Positions 52,837 through 61,929 of a DNA stretch of 64,000 nucleotides are shown here, piece after piece. Below the pieces are notes generated by a model. It did not search any database, was not told the origin of the DNA, and saw only the letters and a list, made by a program, of their open reading frames with translations. Source of the stretch: Myxococcus sp. CA023 (lineage in GTDB: Bacteria; Myxococcota; Myxococcia; Myxococcales; Myxococcaceae); the NCBI RefSeq assembly GCF_010998615.1, contig NZ_JAAEAH010000028.1, positions 31,919 through 95,918 on the forward strand. The letters are read 5' to 3'. A program made the position numbers and the translations under genes. Position 1 is the first letter of the stretch. Each line of letters starts with the position of its first letter.

Positions 52837-53751
52837 GTGAAGCGCTACTTCGGAGTCATCGTCATCGTCGCGGGTGTGCTGCTGGCCGCCGTCATGAGCT
52901 ATCGCAGCGCGAGCGGTCGCGCGCTGGAGGCTCAGCGGGATGCGGATCAGCAACGGATTCACGCGGAGTACCTCGAACGGGTGGGCTGGATGCGCGCCAA
53001 CCCCGACGAGGCCAGCTACCGTGATGAGTTGAAGCCCTTCTTCAAGAACTACTTCGAGCAGGTGGACGCGCACCTGACGCGTTTCAAGGGGAACACGAAG
53101 TTCGACGACTACCTCCTGGAGTTGGAGAAGCGCGAGGAGAGTGGCGCGAAGGATGACCGCGCCAAGGACCGCAAGGCCTTCTACGAGTACACGCGCAAGA
53201 CGTTCGACAGCCTGCGCGAGGGCCGTTACCGCCCGGTGTGGTCGGCCACGGACAAGGGCATGCGCCTGGACATCATCTCCTCCGACGTGGTGATGGTGCT
53301 GGGCAAGCCGCAGATCCGCCTGCAATTGGCGGTGTGGGGCGCGCAGCGCGTGCTCAAGGATGACGGCAAGGTGCTGAAGATGATGACCAGCGCCACGTTC
53401 GACACGGTGTGGAAGCTCACGGACGCGAAGGGGAAGCTGCTGGGCGAGATGCGCGGCGCCGACCCGTCCATGAAGATTGACCACCCGGAGCGCTTCGTCC
53501 AGGCGTTCCCCCCGCAGATGGTGCTGGGCCATTACGACCTGGACCTGCTCCCGAACGAGGTGGCGAAGGTGGAGATGACCATCAATCTCTCCTCCAGCGC
53601 GGCGTCGGGCGGCACCGCGACGTCCACCTACGTGTGGAAGCTGGACGTGCCGTCGGAATGGAAGCTCGGCGCTGGCGAGTCCTGGGAGGGCGCCACCCAG
53701 GAAGAGCGGCCCGAGGAGGAGATCGACCCGTCGAAGGCCGCGGCGAACTAG
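52837..53751 (+). CDS. Single-span membrane protein, function unknown
   Basis: 304 residues from GTG 52837 (AGGAG eight bases upstream). One N-terminal helix (YFGVIVIVAGVLLAAVMSY), a charged helical stretch (about 25-110), then a beta-rich globular part with GMRLDIISSDVVMVLGKPQI, and an acidic tail ending in DPSKAAAN. No known family recognised. It is probably anchored in the inner membrane with a periplasmic domain. It is divergent from the MetX-like gene. Confidence 0.7.
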   Translation: MKRYFGVIVIVAGVLLAAVMSYRSASGRALEAQRDADQQRIHAEYLERVGWMRANPDEASYRDELKPFFKNYFEQVDAHLTRFKGNTKFDDYLLELEKREESGAKDDRAKDRKAFYEYTRKTFDSLREGRYRPVWSATDKGMRLDIISSDVVMVLGKPQIRLQLAVWGAQRVLKDDGKVLKMMTSATFDTVWKLTDAKGKLLGEMRGADPSMKIDHPERFVQAFPPQMVLGHYDLDLLPNEVAKVEMTINLSSSAASGGTATSTYVWKLDVPSEWKLGAGESWEGATQEERPEEEIDPSKAAAN

Positions 53752-53764
53752 GCCTTCGCGGGGG

Positions 53765-55963
53765 TTACTCCACCACCGTGAAGTGAGAGCCGAGCCGGTA
53801 CGCGGACAGCGTGCCGGCGTCGTCCAGGAAGTAGAGGTTGAGGCGCACGTCGGCCTGGAGCGCGACGAGCCCCACGCCGGCCTGGACCTCCGCGAGCACC
53901 TGCCCGCCGCGGGGGTCCACGGCGCGGACGCGCTCCCCCGGCACCAGCGTGATGTCGCGCGCGGTGTGGGCGGGGAGCGCGCTGATGAGCGGCTCGCCCG
54001 CGGCGCCCACGCGCCAGTCCACCGTGCCGGATGCGGCCACCCGGGTGGCGGCGCCCGAGGCGCTCGTCACCACGACCGCACGGGGGAGGGACGCCAACGC
54101 AAAGGGGCCAGGGCCCAGGTTGAGCGGGCGTTCCCAGAGGCGCCGGCCCTTCGCGTCCAGGCAGAGCAGCATGCCTTCGCGCTCGCGCTCTCCGGCGATG
54201 AACACCCGCGAGCCCACGGGCAACGGCGCGGACAGGTGGGACAGGTCCGGCTCATACGTCCACACGGATTCGCCGGTGTGCGCGTCCGCGAGCAGCACGG
54301 CCCAGTGCGAGCCGCGGCCCAGCATTGCCAGGAAGCGCCGGCCCCAGGCCACCGGGGGCCCGTGGAACGACATGGGCGCGCGCATGCGGTAGCGGACCTG
54401 TCCGTCCTCCAGGTCGAGCCCATAGAGGTAGCCCGAGTCCGTGCCCACCAGTGCGCGGTGTCCCTGGGTGGCCAGCCAGCTGCGCTGTGTGCGCGGCGGC
54501 GCCAGGCGCCAGACCTCGCGGCCCGTGGCCTCCGCGAAGGCCACGACGGTGCGGTCCTCGGACAAGGTGAGCAGCAGGCCGTCCTTGCGCAGCAGCAGCG
54601 GGCCCAGCGGGATTCCGTCGTGGTCATGCAGCCAGCGCGCGCCACCACCCCGGCCCGTGAAGCCGTAGACGCGCGCGATGTCCGCCGCCACCGCGTGGCC
54701 ATCCGCCGACGCGGCCACACCCAACGCCGCGGCGCGCTTCCACAGCAGTTCTCCGTCCTTTCGGGAGAACGCGGAGGCCAGGTGCGGCGCGCAGTACACC
54801 GGTCCGTGCCGGCCAAGCAGCAGCCGCGATTCCTCCGCGTCCGGCAGGCCGCGCTTCTCCCACAGCTTCGCGAAGCGCAGCCGGCGCAAGCGGCCGGGGA
54901 CCTTCAACGGCCGTGAGGTGCCCTGGCCCGTGGCCCGGGCCTTCTTCTCACGGGCCGCGCCCTTGGCCTCGGGGGGCTGCACGGGGCCTCGCAGGTGAGA
55001 CAGGCCCTCGCGGCAGCGCTCCGCCAGCTCCATCCGGTACGGGTTGGCCACCAGTGCGCGGTCCGCTTCCGCGAAGGCCGCGGCCAGGGACTCGCCCAGG
55101 TGGAAGAGGGCGGCGGCGAGCACGGTGCCCGTGAGCGGGAAGGGCGTCCCGGTGCGTCCCGCCTTCGCCTGGCCCGACTTCAGGTCGACCAGGAGCGAAG
55201 GCTTCGCGCCCGCGGGGGCCAGTTCGAAGCGGCTTTCGCCCAGCTCCACCGCGCGCGCCAGCTCCACCGCCTGTCGCGACAGCTCCAGCGCTGTCAGGAA
55301 CGGCGGGCCGTGGACGCGCCAGGCCTCGGGCTTGCCGGGCAGCGACAGCCAGACCTCGCCCGCTGCCAGCAGGGGCGCAAGCAGTCCGGCCGTTCCCCGC
55401 GCGGCGCCACGGCTCGTGGGGGCCCCGGCGTCCCGGAGTTCGAAGCCGAAGCCTGGGACTTCCGTGGGCTCCACGCGCCGGGTGGCGGGCCGGGCCGGCG
55501 CCTCGTCAGGAGGACGGGCGGGCCGGTTCAGGCCCTTCAGCGGCTCCTTGAGGGCCTGCCCCACGGTGGTGGCGAGCGCCTGGGGCCCAGCCCGGGTGAC
55601 GTCGGCGAGGAATCGCTCGCCGGCCTCGCGGACCGCCTCCACCAGTTCCTCCAGCTCCACCCGGACGGGCGGGCGCATCAGCCGGGCAGGGCGGGAGAGG
55701 TTGGCCACCAGCAGCTCCACCTCCGGCCCCATGCGGCGGAGCACCAGCTCCAGGTGGGCCTCGGGCAGGGAGACCTGGGCCAGTTTCTGGCGCCCACCCG
55801 CGAGCGCCGCAACTGAGCGCACCAGGGAGGGGACGACTTCTGCTAGAGACTCCTCCACGGCCCCGGACAGAAGGTCCACCCCGTCCAATTCCAGTGCGAT
55901 GGAATCGAGCGGGGAAGCCGCGGGTTCGCGTTTCCAGCGCTGTCCGATGCGTATGCGGGTCAT
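53765..55963 (-). CDS. PQQ-like beta-propeller protein, cytoplasmic
   Basis: 732 residues without signal peptide. The first 330 are a helical region (VVPSLVRSVAALAGGRQKLA, LEELVEAVREAGERFLAD) and a basic linker (REKKARATGQGTSRPLKVPG). The rest is a seven- or eight-bladed PQQ/WD-like propeller: FSRKDGELLWKRAAALG, YGLDLEDGQVRYRM and LLADAHTGESVWTY each show the W-T-Y/D-x-x-G signature. It could be a sensor or scaffold; no catalytic residue is visible. It is divergent from the HARE-HTH gene. Confidence 0.7.
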   Translation of the reverse strand: MTRIRIGQRWKREPAASPLDSIALELDGVDLLSGAVEESLAEVVPSLVRSVAALAGGRQKLAQVSLPEAHLELVLRRMGPEVELLVANLSRPARLMRPPVRVELEELVEAVREAGERFLADVTRAGPQALATTVGQALKEPLKGLNRPARPPDEAPARPATRRVEPTEVPGFGFELRDAGAPTSRGAARGTAGLLAPLLAAGEVWLSLPGKPEAWRVHGPPFLTALELSRQAVELARAVELGESRFELAPAGAKPSLLVDLKSGQAKAGRTGTPFPLTGTVLAAALFHLGESLAAAFAEADRALVANPYRMELAERCREGLSHLRGPVQPPEAKGAAREKKARATGQGTSRPLKVPGRLRRLRFAKLWEKRGLPDAEESRLLLGRHGPVYCAPHLASAFSRKDGELLWKRAAALGVAASADGHAVAADIARVYGFTGRGGGARWLHDHDGIPLGPLLLRKDGLLLTLSEDRTVVAFAEATGREVWRLAPPRTQRSWLATQGHRALVGTDSGYLYGLDLEDGQVRYRMRAPMSFHGPPVAWGRRFLAMLGRGSHWAVLLADAHTGESVWTYEPDLSHLSAPLPVGSRVFIAGEREREGMLLCLDAKGRRLWERPLNLGPGPFALASLPRAVVVTSASGAATRVAASGTVDWRVGAAGEPLISALPAHTARDITLVPGERVRAVDPRGGQVLAEVQAGVGLVALQADVRLNLYFLDDAGTLSAYRLGSHFTVVE

Positions 55964-55973
55964 CTTGCGTTCG

Positions 55974-56003
55974 TTGACAAGCCAGTTTAGCGATGGCTAG
56001 CAT
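55974..56003 (+). promoter_or_regulatory. Sigma-70-type promoter of the HARE-HTH gene
   Basis: TTGACA (55974-55979), an 18-bp spacer and TAGCAT (55998-56003); the -35 is perfect and the -10 matches four of six. A start near 56010 leaves a 50-base leader with GGGGA eight bases before the ATG. Confidence 0.55.
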
Positions 56004-56061
56004 CCGCCGCCTATACGGACCTACATTTTTGTAACCGTTCGGAATTCCTGGGGAATACTCG

Positions 56062-58512
56062 ATGACATTCTACGAGGCCGCGCTCCGCATCCTGGAGAGC
56101 GAAGGTCGTCCCCTCCACTTCCTTGAAATTACCGAGAAGTCCATCCAGCAGAGCCTGCTCTCCCACGTGGGCAAGACGCCTGAGGTGACGATGCTGTCGC
56201 GCCTCGCAGCCATGGCGCGCCGCACGCGGGATCGCAAGGTACTTGTGACGGCGAAGGACACCTTCGCGCTGGTTGACTGGTCGATTCCCGAGGACGTCGA
56301 GGCACTGGCTCAAACCGGCGTGGTGGAGCCGCATCCTGAAGAAGAACTGCCGCCGCTGCGTCCGCCGGAGCGTCACCCGGAGCCGCGCACGGACAACGTG
56401 CGGGTCGCGGGCCGTGGCAGCGACCGCAAGCGCCGCCGCGACGAGGACGAGGAGCGTGGCGGTCGCCGCAAGCGCTTCCCGCCGCTGCCCGAGGTGGTGT
56501 TCGAGATTCTCAGCGAGTCGGACATCGGGCTTCGCACCGAGCAGATCATCGAGCGCGCCCGGGTCAAGGAGCTGTGCGCCGAGGACACCACGGTGGAGGC
56601 GGTGCTCACCGCGCTGCTGGAGGACAACCAGCGTCGCATCGACGCGGGCCGTCGGCCGCAGTACGCCTTCAGCAAAGACTCTGGAGAGGTGTCGCTGGAG
56701 CGCGCTGGCGCCCCGAGCGAGGCCCCGCCGCTGGAGCTCCAGGCCGCGTTCGCGCAGGCACTGGGCATCCCGCTGGAGGCTGGCCGTCCGGTGCTGGGCA
56801 AGCCGGCTGCCGCGGGCGAGGCCCCTGCGGATGCCGCGCTGGTGTCCACGCTGCGCGCCGCGCTCAAGGACGCGCGCCGCTCCGTGGCGCGTGGGCTGCG
56901 CAAGCGCCTGGGCGAACTGGACGTCGGTACGTTCGAGAAGTCCGTCGTGAAGATGATGCACGGCCTGGGCTTCCGCGAGCTGAAGGTGGCCAAGCGGTCC
57001 AAGGAAGGGCCCTTGCTCACGGCGCGCAAGCGCGAGGGCAGCGTGGAGCTGCGCTACGCGGTGCGCATGCTGAAGGGCACCCCCGGCATCGACCGCAAGT
57101 CGGTGCAGGAGCTGCGGCGTGACCTGGGCCACTACTCGGCGCAGGTGGGCCTGTTGGTGAGCGCGGGTGACGTGCGCGGTGATGCGCGCACCGAGGCGCA
57201 GGCCAATGGTTCGCTGGTGATGCTCTGGTGCGGTGACGCGCTGGGCGAGAAGTTCCTGGAAGCGGAGACGGCTGTCTCCGTCACGCAGGTCGCGCTGTAC
57301 GAGGTCGACGAGAAGTTCTTCGAGGCCGCGAAGCTGGATGCCGAGGAGGCCCAGAAGCGCCGCGAGGAGCGTCAGCGCGAGAAGCAGGCCCGGGAGGGCG
57401 AGGAGCCCACCGAGGCCGCGGCGCCGACGGAGCGCGAGCGTCCGCGTGAGAAGCGCCGCCGTGAGCGTGAGTCGCGCGAGGCGCGTGAGGCTCGTGAAGC
57501 CGAGGTCGCCGCGGGGGCTTCCACGGAGGAGGCTTCGGCTGCTCCCGCCGGGGATGCGCGTGAAGCCGCTCCAATTCCGGCCGCGCCGGTCCTGCAGGGC
57601 CGCGAGGACGAGGAGGAGGGCGACGACGAGGACGGGGAGGATGACGACCTCGAGGCCGCCAGCGCTTTCGTGGGTGGTGTGCGTCCCGATGGAACTGCAG
57701 CGGAGGCCGGTGCCGAAGGGGCACAGGGTGACCGCAAGCGCCGCCGCCGTCGTCGCCGGGGTCGTCGCGGCCGTGGCAGCCGCGCGGGTGAGGCCGGTGC
57801 CACCGGAGCTCCTGGTGAGGCGGGGGCTGCTGGAGAGGCCGCTGCCGCGGGTGAGGCGGGCGCTTCGGTTGCGGGTGAGGCGGGCGCCTCCAACGCGGGC
57901 GCTGAGGGTGCGACTGGCGAGGCCGGTGTCGCGGCTTCGGGTGCTGGTGGTGCAACGGGGGAGGCGGGTGCCTCCAACGCGGGTACGGGTGGTGTCGCTG
58001 GCGAGGCTGGTGCCACGGGTGATGCGGGCGCCTCCGTTACTGGGGCTGTTGGTGCCGCCACTGGCGAGGTACCTCCCGTCTCCGAGTCGGGCGATGTACG
58101 CGCTGACAGTGGCGAGGGCTCGGCTGCTGCCCCAGGTGCCGTGTCGAGCGAAGCGATTGCCTCGGCTGCTGTGTCGAGCGAAGCGATTGACTCGGCGGGT
58201 GGTGGTGCCGGTTCCGGGGCAGTCTCCGGCGAAGCGGCATCCGCGTCCGTGGACGTCGCCACGCAGGCAGACGTGTCCGGGACTGTTCCTTCCGAGGAAA
58301 CGCCATCGGCTCCTCCGACTTCGGGGCAGACGCAGGCGGGCGTGCCGGACGGCTCGGCGGGCGAAGTGGCCCCTGGTGCCGCCACGACGACGTCTTCTGG
58401 ATTCGTGGAGGGCGCGCAGGTCAGCGAGCCTGCTTCCTCTCCCACCGAAGGTGAGCTGGCCGCTGATTCGTCCGTGCCCCCCAAGGGGCCGACCGAGGAG
58501 CGCGATAGCTGA
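56062..58512 (+). CDS. HARE-HTH and restriction-endonuclease-like protein with collagen-like tail
   Basis: 816 residues. Residues 1-75 are a HARE-HTH/winged-helix domain (MTFYEAALRILESEGRPLHF, SIQQSLLSHVGKTPEVTM); a second winged helix lies at about 145-210 (VVFEILSESDIGLRTEQII). Residues 290-430 resemble an Mrr-type restriction domain (GTFEKSVVKMMHGLGFRELK, YSAQVGLLVSAGDV), but the DxnQxK residues are not recognisable (RYAVRML at the QxK site), so cleavage is doubtful. A charged helix, Arg cluster (RKRRRRRRRGRRGRG) and Gly-Ala-Glu repeats follow, then a Ser/Ala/Val-rich end. HARE-HTH proteins bind DNA or chromatin-like nucleoprotein. Confidence 0.75.
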   Translation: MTFYEAALRILESEGRPLHFLEITEKSIQQSLLSHVGKTPEVTMLSRLAAMARRTRDRKVLVTAKDTFALVDWSIPEDVEALAQTGVVEPHPEEELPPLRPPERHPEPRTDNVRVAGRGSDRKRRRDEDEERGGRRKRFPPLPEVVFEILSESDIGLRTEQIIERARVKELCAEDTTVEAVLTALLEDNQRRIDAGRRPQYAFSKDSGEVSLERAGAPSEAPPLELQAAFAQALGIPLEAGRPVLGKPAAAGEAPADAALVSTLRAALKDARRSVARGLRKRLGELDVGTFEKSVVKMMHGLGFRELKVAKRSKEGPLLTARKREGSVELRYAVRMLKGTPGIDRKSVQELRRDLGHYSAQVGLLVSAGDVRGDARTEAQANGSLVMLWCGDALGEKFLEAETAVSVTQVALYEVDEKFFEAAKLDAEEAQKRREERQREKQAREGEEPTEAAAPTERERPREKRRRERESREAREAREAEVAAGASTEEASAAPAGDAREAAPIPAAPVLQGREDEEEGDDEDGEDDDLEAASAFVGGVRPDGTAAEAGAEGAQGDRKRRRRRRRGRRGRGSRAGEAGATGAPGEAGAAGEAAAAGEAGASVAGEAGASNAGAEGATGEAGVAASGAGGATGEAGASNAGTGGVAGEAGATGDAGASVTGAVGAATGEVPPVSESGDVRADSGEGSAAAPGAVSSEAIASAAVSSEAIDSAGGGAGSGAVSGEAASASVDVATQADVSGTVPSEETPSAPPTSGQTQAGVPDGSAGEVAPGAATTTSSGFVEGAQVSEPASSPTEGELAADSSVPPKGPTEERDS
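57787..58068 (+). repeat. Collagen-like Gly-x-x repeat region
   Basis: Within the HARE-HTH gene about 94 codons encode many G-x-x triplets (GEAGATGAPGEAGAAGEA, GASNAGAEGATGEAG). At DNA level the units GGTGAGGCGGGC recur imperfectly. Such arrays in bacteria give coiled or extended low-complexity tails and change length easily. Confidence 0.7.
58141..58200 (+). repeat. Two tandem copies of a 30-bp unit
   Basis: GTGTCGAGCGAAGCGATTG begins at 58141 and again at 58171; the copies differ by a few bases at their ends. Both are in frame within the tail of the HARE-HTH gene (SSEAIASAA then SSEAIDSAG), so this is a recent in-frame duplication. Confidence 0.75.
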
Positions 58513-58578
58513 CGCGGCACTCCAGGAGGTGAGGGATTGGTCGGCGCCGTCGCTCTCCAGGTGTTACCCTGGGGAGCG

Positions 58579-59496
58579 ATGAAGCCGGTCCTGTTGCTCG
58601 CCTCCTGCGTCGTCCTGCTGCTCGGTGCCTGCCGGTGGCAGTCGCCGCGCTACCCGGTGGCGCCGGTGGAACTCTCCGGGGCCACCTTGCGGGACAACGC
58701 CCTGCTGGGCCTGGCTCCCGAGGGCGTGGCCACGCTCTTCACCGCCGCCCTGAAAGACTCCGGCCGTTTCGAGCAGAAAGGCGCGGATGCGCCTCGTGAG
58801 GAGCGGCCCTGGCGCCTGACGCTGGACGTGCCCTTCACCCGCGAAGTGCTGAAGGACGGTGACCCGCGCAGCTTCGCCGAAGTGGGGGCCAACCTGGTCC
58901 TGGAGCGCTTCGGTGGGAGTCTGCCCCAGCGCTACGAACTGGTCGGGCTCGGAGAGGCGCCCGTCGAGGAGGACTCGCCCGCGGGACGGCAGATGGCCAT
59001 GCGCACGGCGCTGGCCAACGTGCTGCGCCAGGTGACCGAGTCCGCCGTCATGCAGTTGACGGCGCTGGACCGTACCGATGAAGAGCTGGTGCTGGACCTC
59101 AAGGCCTCGGATTCGCGGGTGCGGGAGTTCGGCCTGCGCACGCTGGCGGAACGGCAGCACCCGGCGGCCGCGCCGCTGCTCATCGACCGGCTCAAGGAAG
59201 CGACCGACGCAGAGACGGTGCGCAGGACGATGGGCTCGCTCGTGGAGATGAAGGCGCGAGTCGCCGTGCCCGTGCTCATCGACCTGGCGCGTGGCCGTGA
59301 CCTGGGCTTCGTGCAGGAGATTGTCTTCGCGGTGGGCGAAATCGGTGGCCCGGAGGCGGAGGCCTATCTCTACACGATGGCGCAAGGGCACGATGCGCCC
59401 GCCGTCCAGGCCGCCGCGCAACAGGCGCTGGACACGCTCTACGCATCACGTAAGCACTCACCTGCGGAGGCGCGTGGCCCCAGCCGCGCGGACTGA
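58579..59496 (+). CDS. Lipoprotein with HEAT-like repeats
   Basis: 305 residues. Signal peptide and lipobox L-G-A-C (VVLLLGACRW). Residues 30-160 form a beta/alpha part; residues 185-290 are HEAT-like helices (SDSRVREFGLRTLAERQHPA, VRRTMGSLVEMKARVAVPVL, VQEIVFAVGEIGGPEAEAYL). Probably a protein-binding envelope component. The ATG at 58579 follows GGGGAG closely. The next lipoprotein begins 7 bp later. Confidence 0.78.
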   Translation: MKPVLLLASCVVLLLGACRWQSPRYPVAPVELSGATLRDNALLGLAPEGVATLFTAALKDSGRFEQKGADAPREERPWRLTLDVPFTREVLKDGDPRSFAEVGANLVLERFGGSLPQRYELVGLGEAPVEEDSPAGRQMAMRTALANVLRQVTESAVMQLTALDRTDEELVLDLKASDSRVREFGLRTLAERQHPAAAPLLIDRLKEATDAETVRRTMGSLVEMKARVAVPVLIDLARGRDLGFVQEIVFAVGEIGGPEAEAYLYTMAQGHDAPAVQAAAQQALDTLYASRKHSPAEARGPSRAD

Positions 59497-59503
59497 CATC
59501 GAC

Positions 59504-60109
59504 ATGAAGCGTTCATTCGGCATGGGCGGAGCCGCTGTGCTGGCGGCCCTGGTGCTGGGCACGGGCTGTTCCAAGAACGTCGACGCGGCGGCGGGCGCGA
59601 GCGCCAGCACCGATGACGTGTCCGCGTACTACCCGCTCGCGGTGGGCAACAGCTGGACCTACCGGCTCAACGGCCGCGACGACAAACAAGTCACCGTGGA
59701 GATTCTCAAGGAAGAGGCCGGCGTCTTCCATGACAACCAGGGCGGTCAGCTCTCGCTGGACGGCTACGGCTTGAGGGATCCCAAGCGCTACCTGCTGCGC
59801 GGTCCGGTGCGGACCGGGCACTCGTGGACGAACGTGGTGTCCGTGTCCTCCACGGAGCGCTACCACATCGTCCAGGCAGGGGACTCCTGTGAGACGCCCG
59901 CGGGCACCTTCCCGCGCTGTGTCCAGGTGGAGGGCCGCAACCGGGCGGACGCCAAGGCCACGTTGGTGAACACGATGACGTTCGCGCCTGGCGTCGGCGT
60001 GGTGCGCATCGAAATGGCCGTGGAGACCAACGGCCAACTGGTGCCGCAGGGCTCCCTCGAGCTGACGGCCTGGCAGCTCCGGGACGGCGCGGCGCCGCCT
60101 TCGGGTTGA
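59504..60109 (+). CDS. Small exported lipoprotein, unknown function
   Basis: 201 residues. Signal peptide with lipobox G-T-G-C (ALVLGTGCSKN), then a beta-rich domain beginning DVSAYYPLAVGNSWTY, a phrase common to extracellular lipoproteins of unknown role, with two cysteines (GDSCETPAGTFPRCVQVEG) likely bridged. Follows the HEAT lipoprotein after 7 bp, so they are probably one operon. Confidence 0.72.
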   Translation: MKRSFGMGGAAVLAALVLGTGCSKNVDAAAGASASTDDVSAYYPLAVGNSWTYRLNGRDDKQVTVEILKEEAGVFHDNQGGQLSLDGYGLRDPKRYLLRGPVRTGHSWTNVVSVSSTERYHIVQAGDSCETPAGTFPRCVQVEGRNRADAKATLVNTMTFAPGVGVVRIEMAVETNGQLVPQGSLELTAWQLRDGAAPPSG

Positions 60110-60140
60110 TACGGTGGAGGAATCTCCACGAGGTGCCGCT

Positions 60141-61145
60141 GTGGCCGCCAATGCGAACGAGCAGACCCAGGAAGAGCTCATCCTGAGCTTCCTGTCGGAA
60201 AGCGGGGGCGATTACACCTCCGGTGAGGCGCTCTCCAGCAAGCTGGGCCTGTCGCGCACGGCGGTGTGGAAGCACGTGGAGGCCCTGCGCGCGAAGGGTT
60301 ACCGCATCGAGGCGGTGTCCGCGCGAGGCTACCGGCTGGTGGCGGTGCCGGACCGGCTCACATCGCTCGAGGTGGGCCCGCTGCTGGACACCCGCGACCT
60401 GGGCCGCACCATCCACCATCACGAATCGCTGCCTTCCACCAACGAGAAGGCCTTCCGCCTGGCCCAGGACGGCGCCAGGCACGGTGAGGTCGTGGTGGCC
60501 GAGCAGCAGACCGCGGGCAAGGGGCGCCGGGGCCGCACCTGGGTGTCCCCGCCGGGCCTCAACCTCTACTTCTCCGCCATCCTCCGTCCGGGCCTGCCGC
60601 CCCAGCGCGCGCCGGAGCTGACGTTGGTGGCGGCCGTGGCGCTGGCGGAGTCGCTGCGCGACGCGGGCGTGGAGGCCGCCATCAAGTGGCCCAACGACGT
60701 CCACATCGACGGCCTCAAGGTCGCGGGAATCCTCACCGAGCTGTCCGCCGAACCCGAGCGCGTGCACTTCGTCATCGTGGGCGTGGGGGTCAATCTCAAC
60801 TCCCAGGCCGAGCACTTCCCGGAGGAGCTGCGGGCCACCGCCACGTCGTTGTCGCTGGCCCTGGGGCAGCCGGTACACCGGGCTCGCTTCGTCGCGTCGC
60901 TCTGGACGCGGCTGGAGGAGTGGCTGGACCTCTACCTGGACACGGGCTTCGACGCGGTGCGTGCCCGCTGGAAGGCGCTGTCCTCCACGCTGGGGCAGGA
61001 CGTGCTGGTGCGCACCGACCGGCAGGAGCTGCGGGGACGGGCCGAGGACATCGACCCCTCCGGGGCGCTGCTGGTCCGGACGGCGGAGGGCTCGCTCGAA
61101 CGCGTGTTGGCGGGCGACGTGGAGCAGCTGCGCCCACGGCGGTAG
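60141..61145 (+). CDS. birA: Biotin protein ligase and repressor BirA
   Basis: 334 residues from GTG 60141. N-terminal winged helix ([29 protein letters not shown]), then the ligase domain: [13 protein letters not shown]/biotin loop [44 protein letters not shown], and a C-terminal SH3-like domain (GQDVLVRTD). It biotinylates acetyl-CoA carboxylase and, having the HTH, probably represses biotin genes. GAGG lies seven bases before 60141; a GTG at 60114 would add nine residues without a ribosome site. It is followed by coaX. Confidence 0.93.
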   Translation: MAANANEQTQEELILSFLSESGGDYTSGEALSSKLGLSRTAVWKHVEALRAKGYRIEAVSARGYRLVAVPDRLTSLEVGPLLDTRDLGRTIHHHESLPSTNEKAFRLAQDGARHGEVVVAEQQTAGKGRRGRTWVSPPGLNLYFSAILRPGLPPQRAPELTLVAAVALAESLRDAGVEAAIKWPNDVHIDGLKVAGILTELSAEPERVHFVIVGVGVNLNSQAEHFPEELRATATSLSLALGQPVHRARFVASLWTRLEEWLDLYLDTGFDAVRARWKALSSTLGQDVLVRTDRQELRGRAEDIDPSGALLVRTAEGSLERVLAGDVEQLRPRR

Positions 61146-61158
61146 AGTGCGCGGTGTG

Positions 61159-61929
61159 ATGCTCCTGGCCATCGACGTCGGCAACACCAACACCGTGCTC
61201 GGAGTGTTCGAGGGCCGGCGCCTGCTCGACCACTGGCGCGTGGAGACCAGCACGCGCCGTACCTCGGATGAGTACGGCATCCTGGTCCGGCAGCTCTTCA
61301 CCCATCGCGGCATCGACCCGACGAAGGTGACAGCGGTCGTCGTCTCCAGCGTGGTGCCGCCGCTCCAGTCCAACCTGGAGAAGATGAGCGAGCGGTACTT
61401 CCGCATCCGTCCCATGTTCGTCGGGCCCGGCGTGAAGACGGGCATGCCCATCCTCTACGACAACCCCCGGGAGGTGGGCGCGGACCGCATCGTCAACGCG
61501 GTGTCCGCCTACGAGAGGCACCACGCCGGCGTGGTGGTGGTGGACTTCGGCACCGCGACGACGTTCGACGCGGTGTCGCCGAAGGGGGAGTACCTGGGGG
61601 GCTGCATCTGCCCCGGCATCAACATCTCCATGGAGGCGCTGTTCCAGAATGCCTCCAAGTTGCCGCGCGTGGAGTTCGCGCGGCCGCCGCATGTCATCGG
61701 GCGCAACACCGTGCACTCCATGCAGGCCGGGCTCGTCTACGGCTACGTGGGCATGGTGGACGGCATCTGCACCCGCATGCAGGCCGAACTGGGCTTTCCG
61801 GTGAAGGTCGTCGCCACCGGAGGGCTCGCGTCGCTGGTGGCCAGCGAGTCCAAGGTCATCCACCAGGTGGATGAGTTCCTCACGCTCGAGGGCCTGCGCA
61901 TCATCTACGGAAGGAATCACGCGTCATGA
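61159..61929 (+). CDS. coaX: Type III pantothenate kinase
   Basis: 256 residues. ASKHA-fold motifs: [18 protein letters not shown], the RTSDEYG stretch, VSSVVPPL, the catalytic Asp region [24 protein letters not shown] and [10 protein letters not shown]. First enzyme of CoA synthesis. Starts 14 bp after birA and overlaps the following gene by ATGA, so the three are one transcript. Confidence 0.94.
   Translation: MLLAIDVGNTNTVLGVFEGRRLLDHWRVETSTRRTSDEYGILVRQLFTHRGIDPTKVTAVVVSSVVPPLQSNLEKMSERYFRIRPMFVGPGVKTGMPILYDNPREVGADRIVNAVSAYERHHAGVVVVDFGTATTFDAVSPKGEYLGGCICPGINISMEALFQNASKLPRVEFARPPHVIGRNTVHSMQAGLVYGYVGMVDGICTRMQAELGFPVKVVATGGLASLVASESKVIHQVDEFLTLEGLRIIYGRNHAS

Noticed and set aside
59706..61451. 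Minus-strand open frame of 581 codons opposite birA and coaX
   Set aside because: Crosses three genes with unmistakable motifs on the other strand; no start signal.
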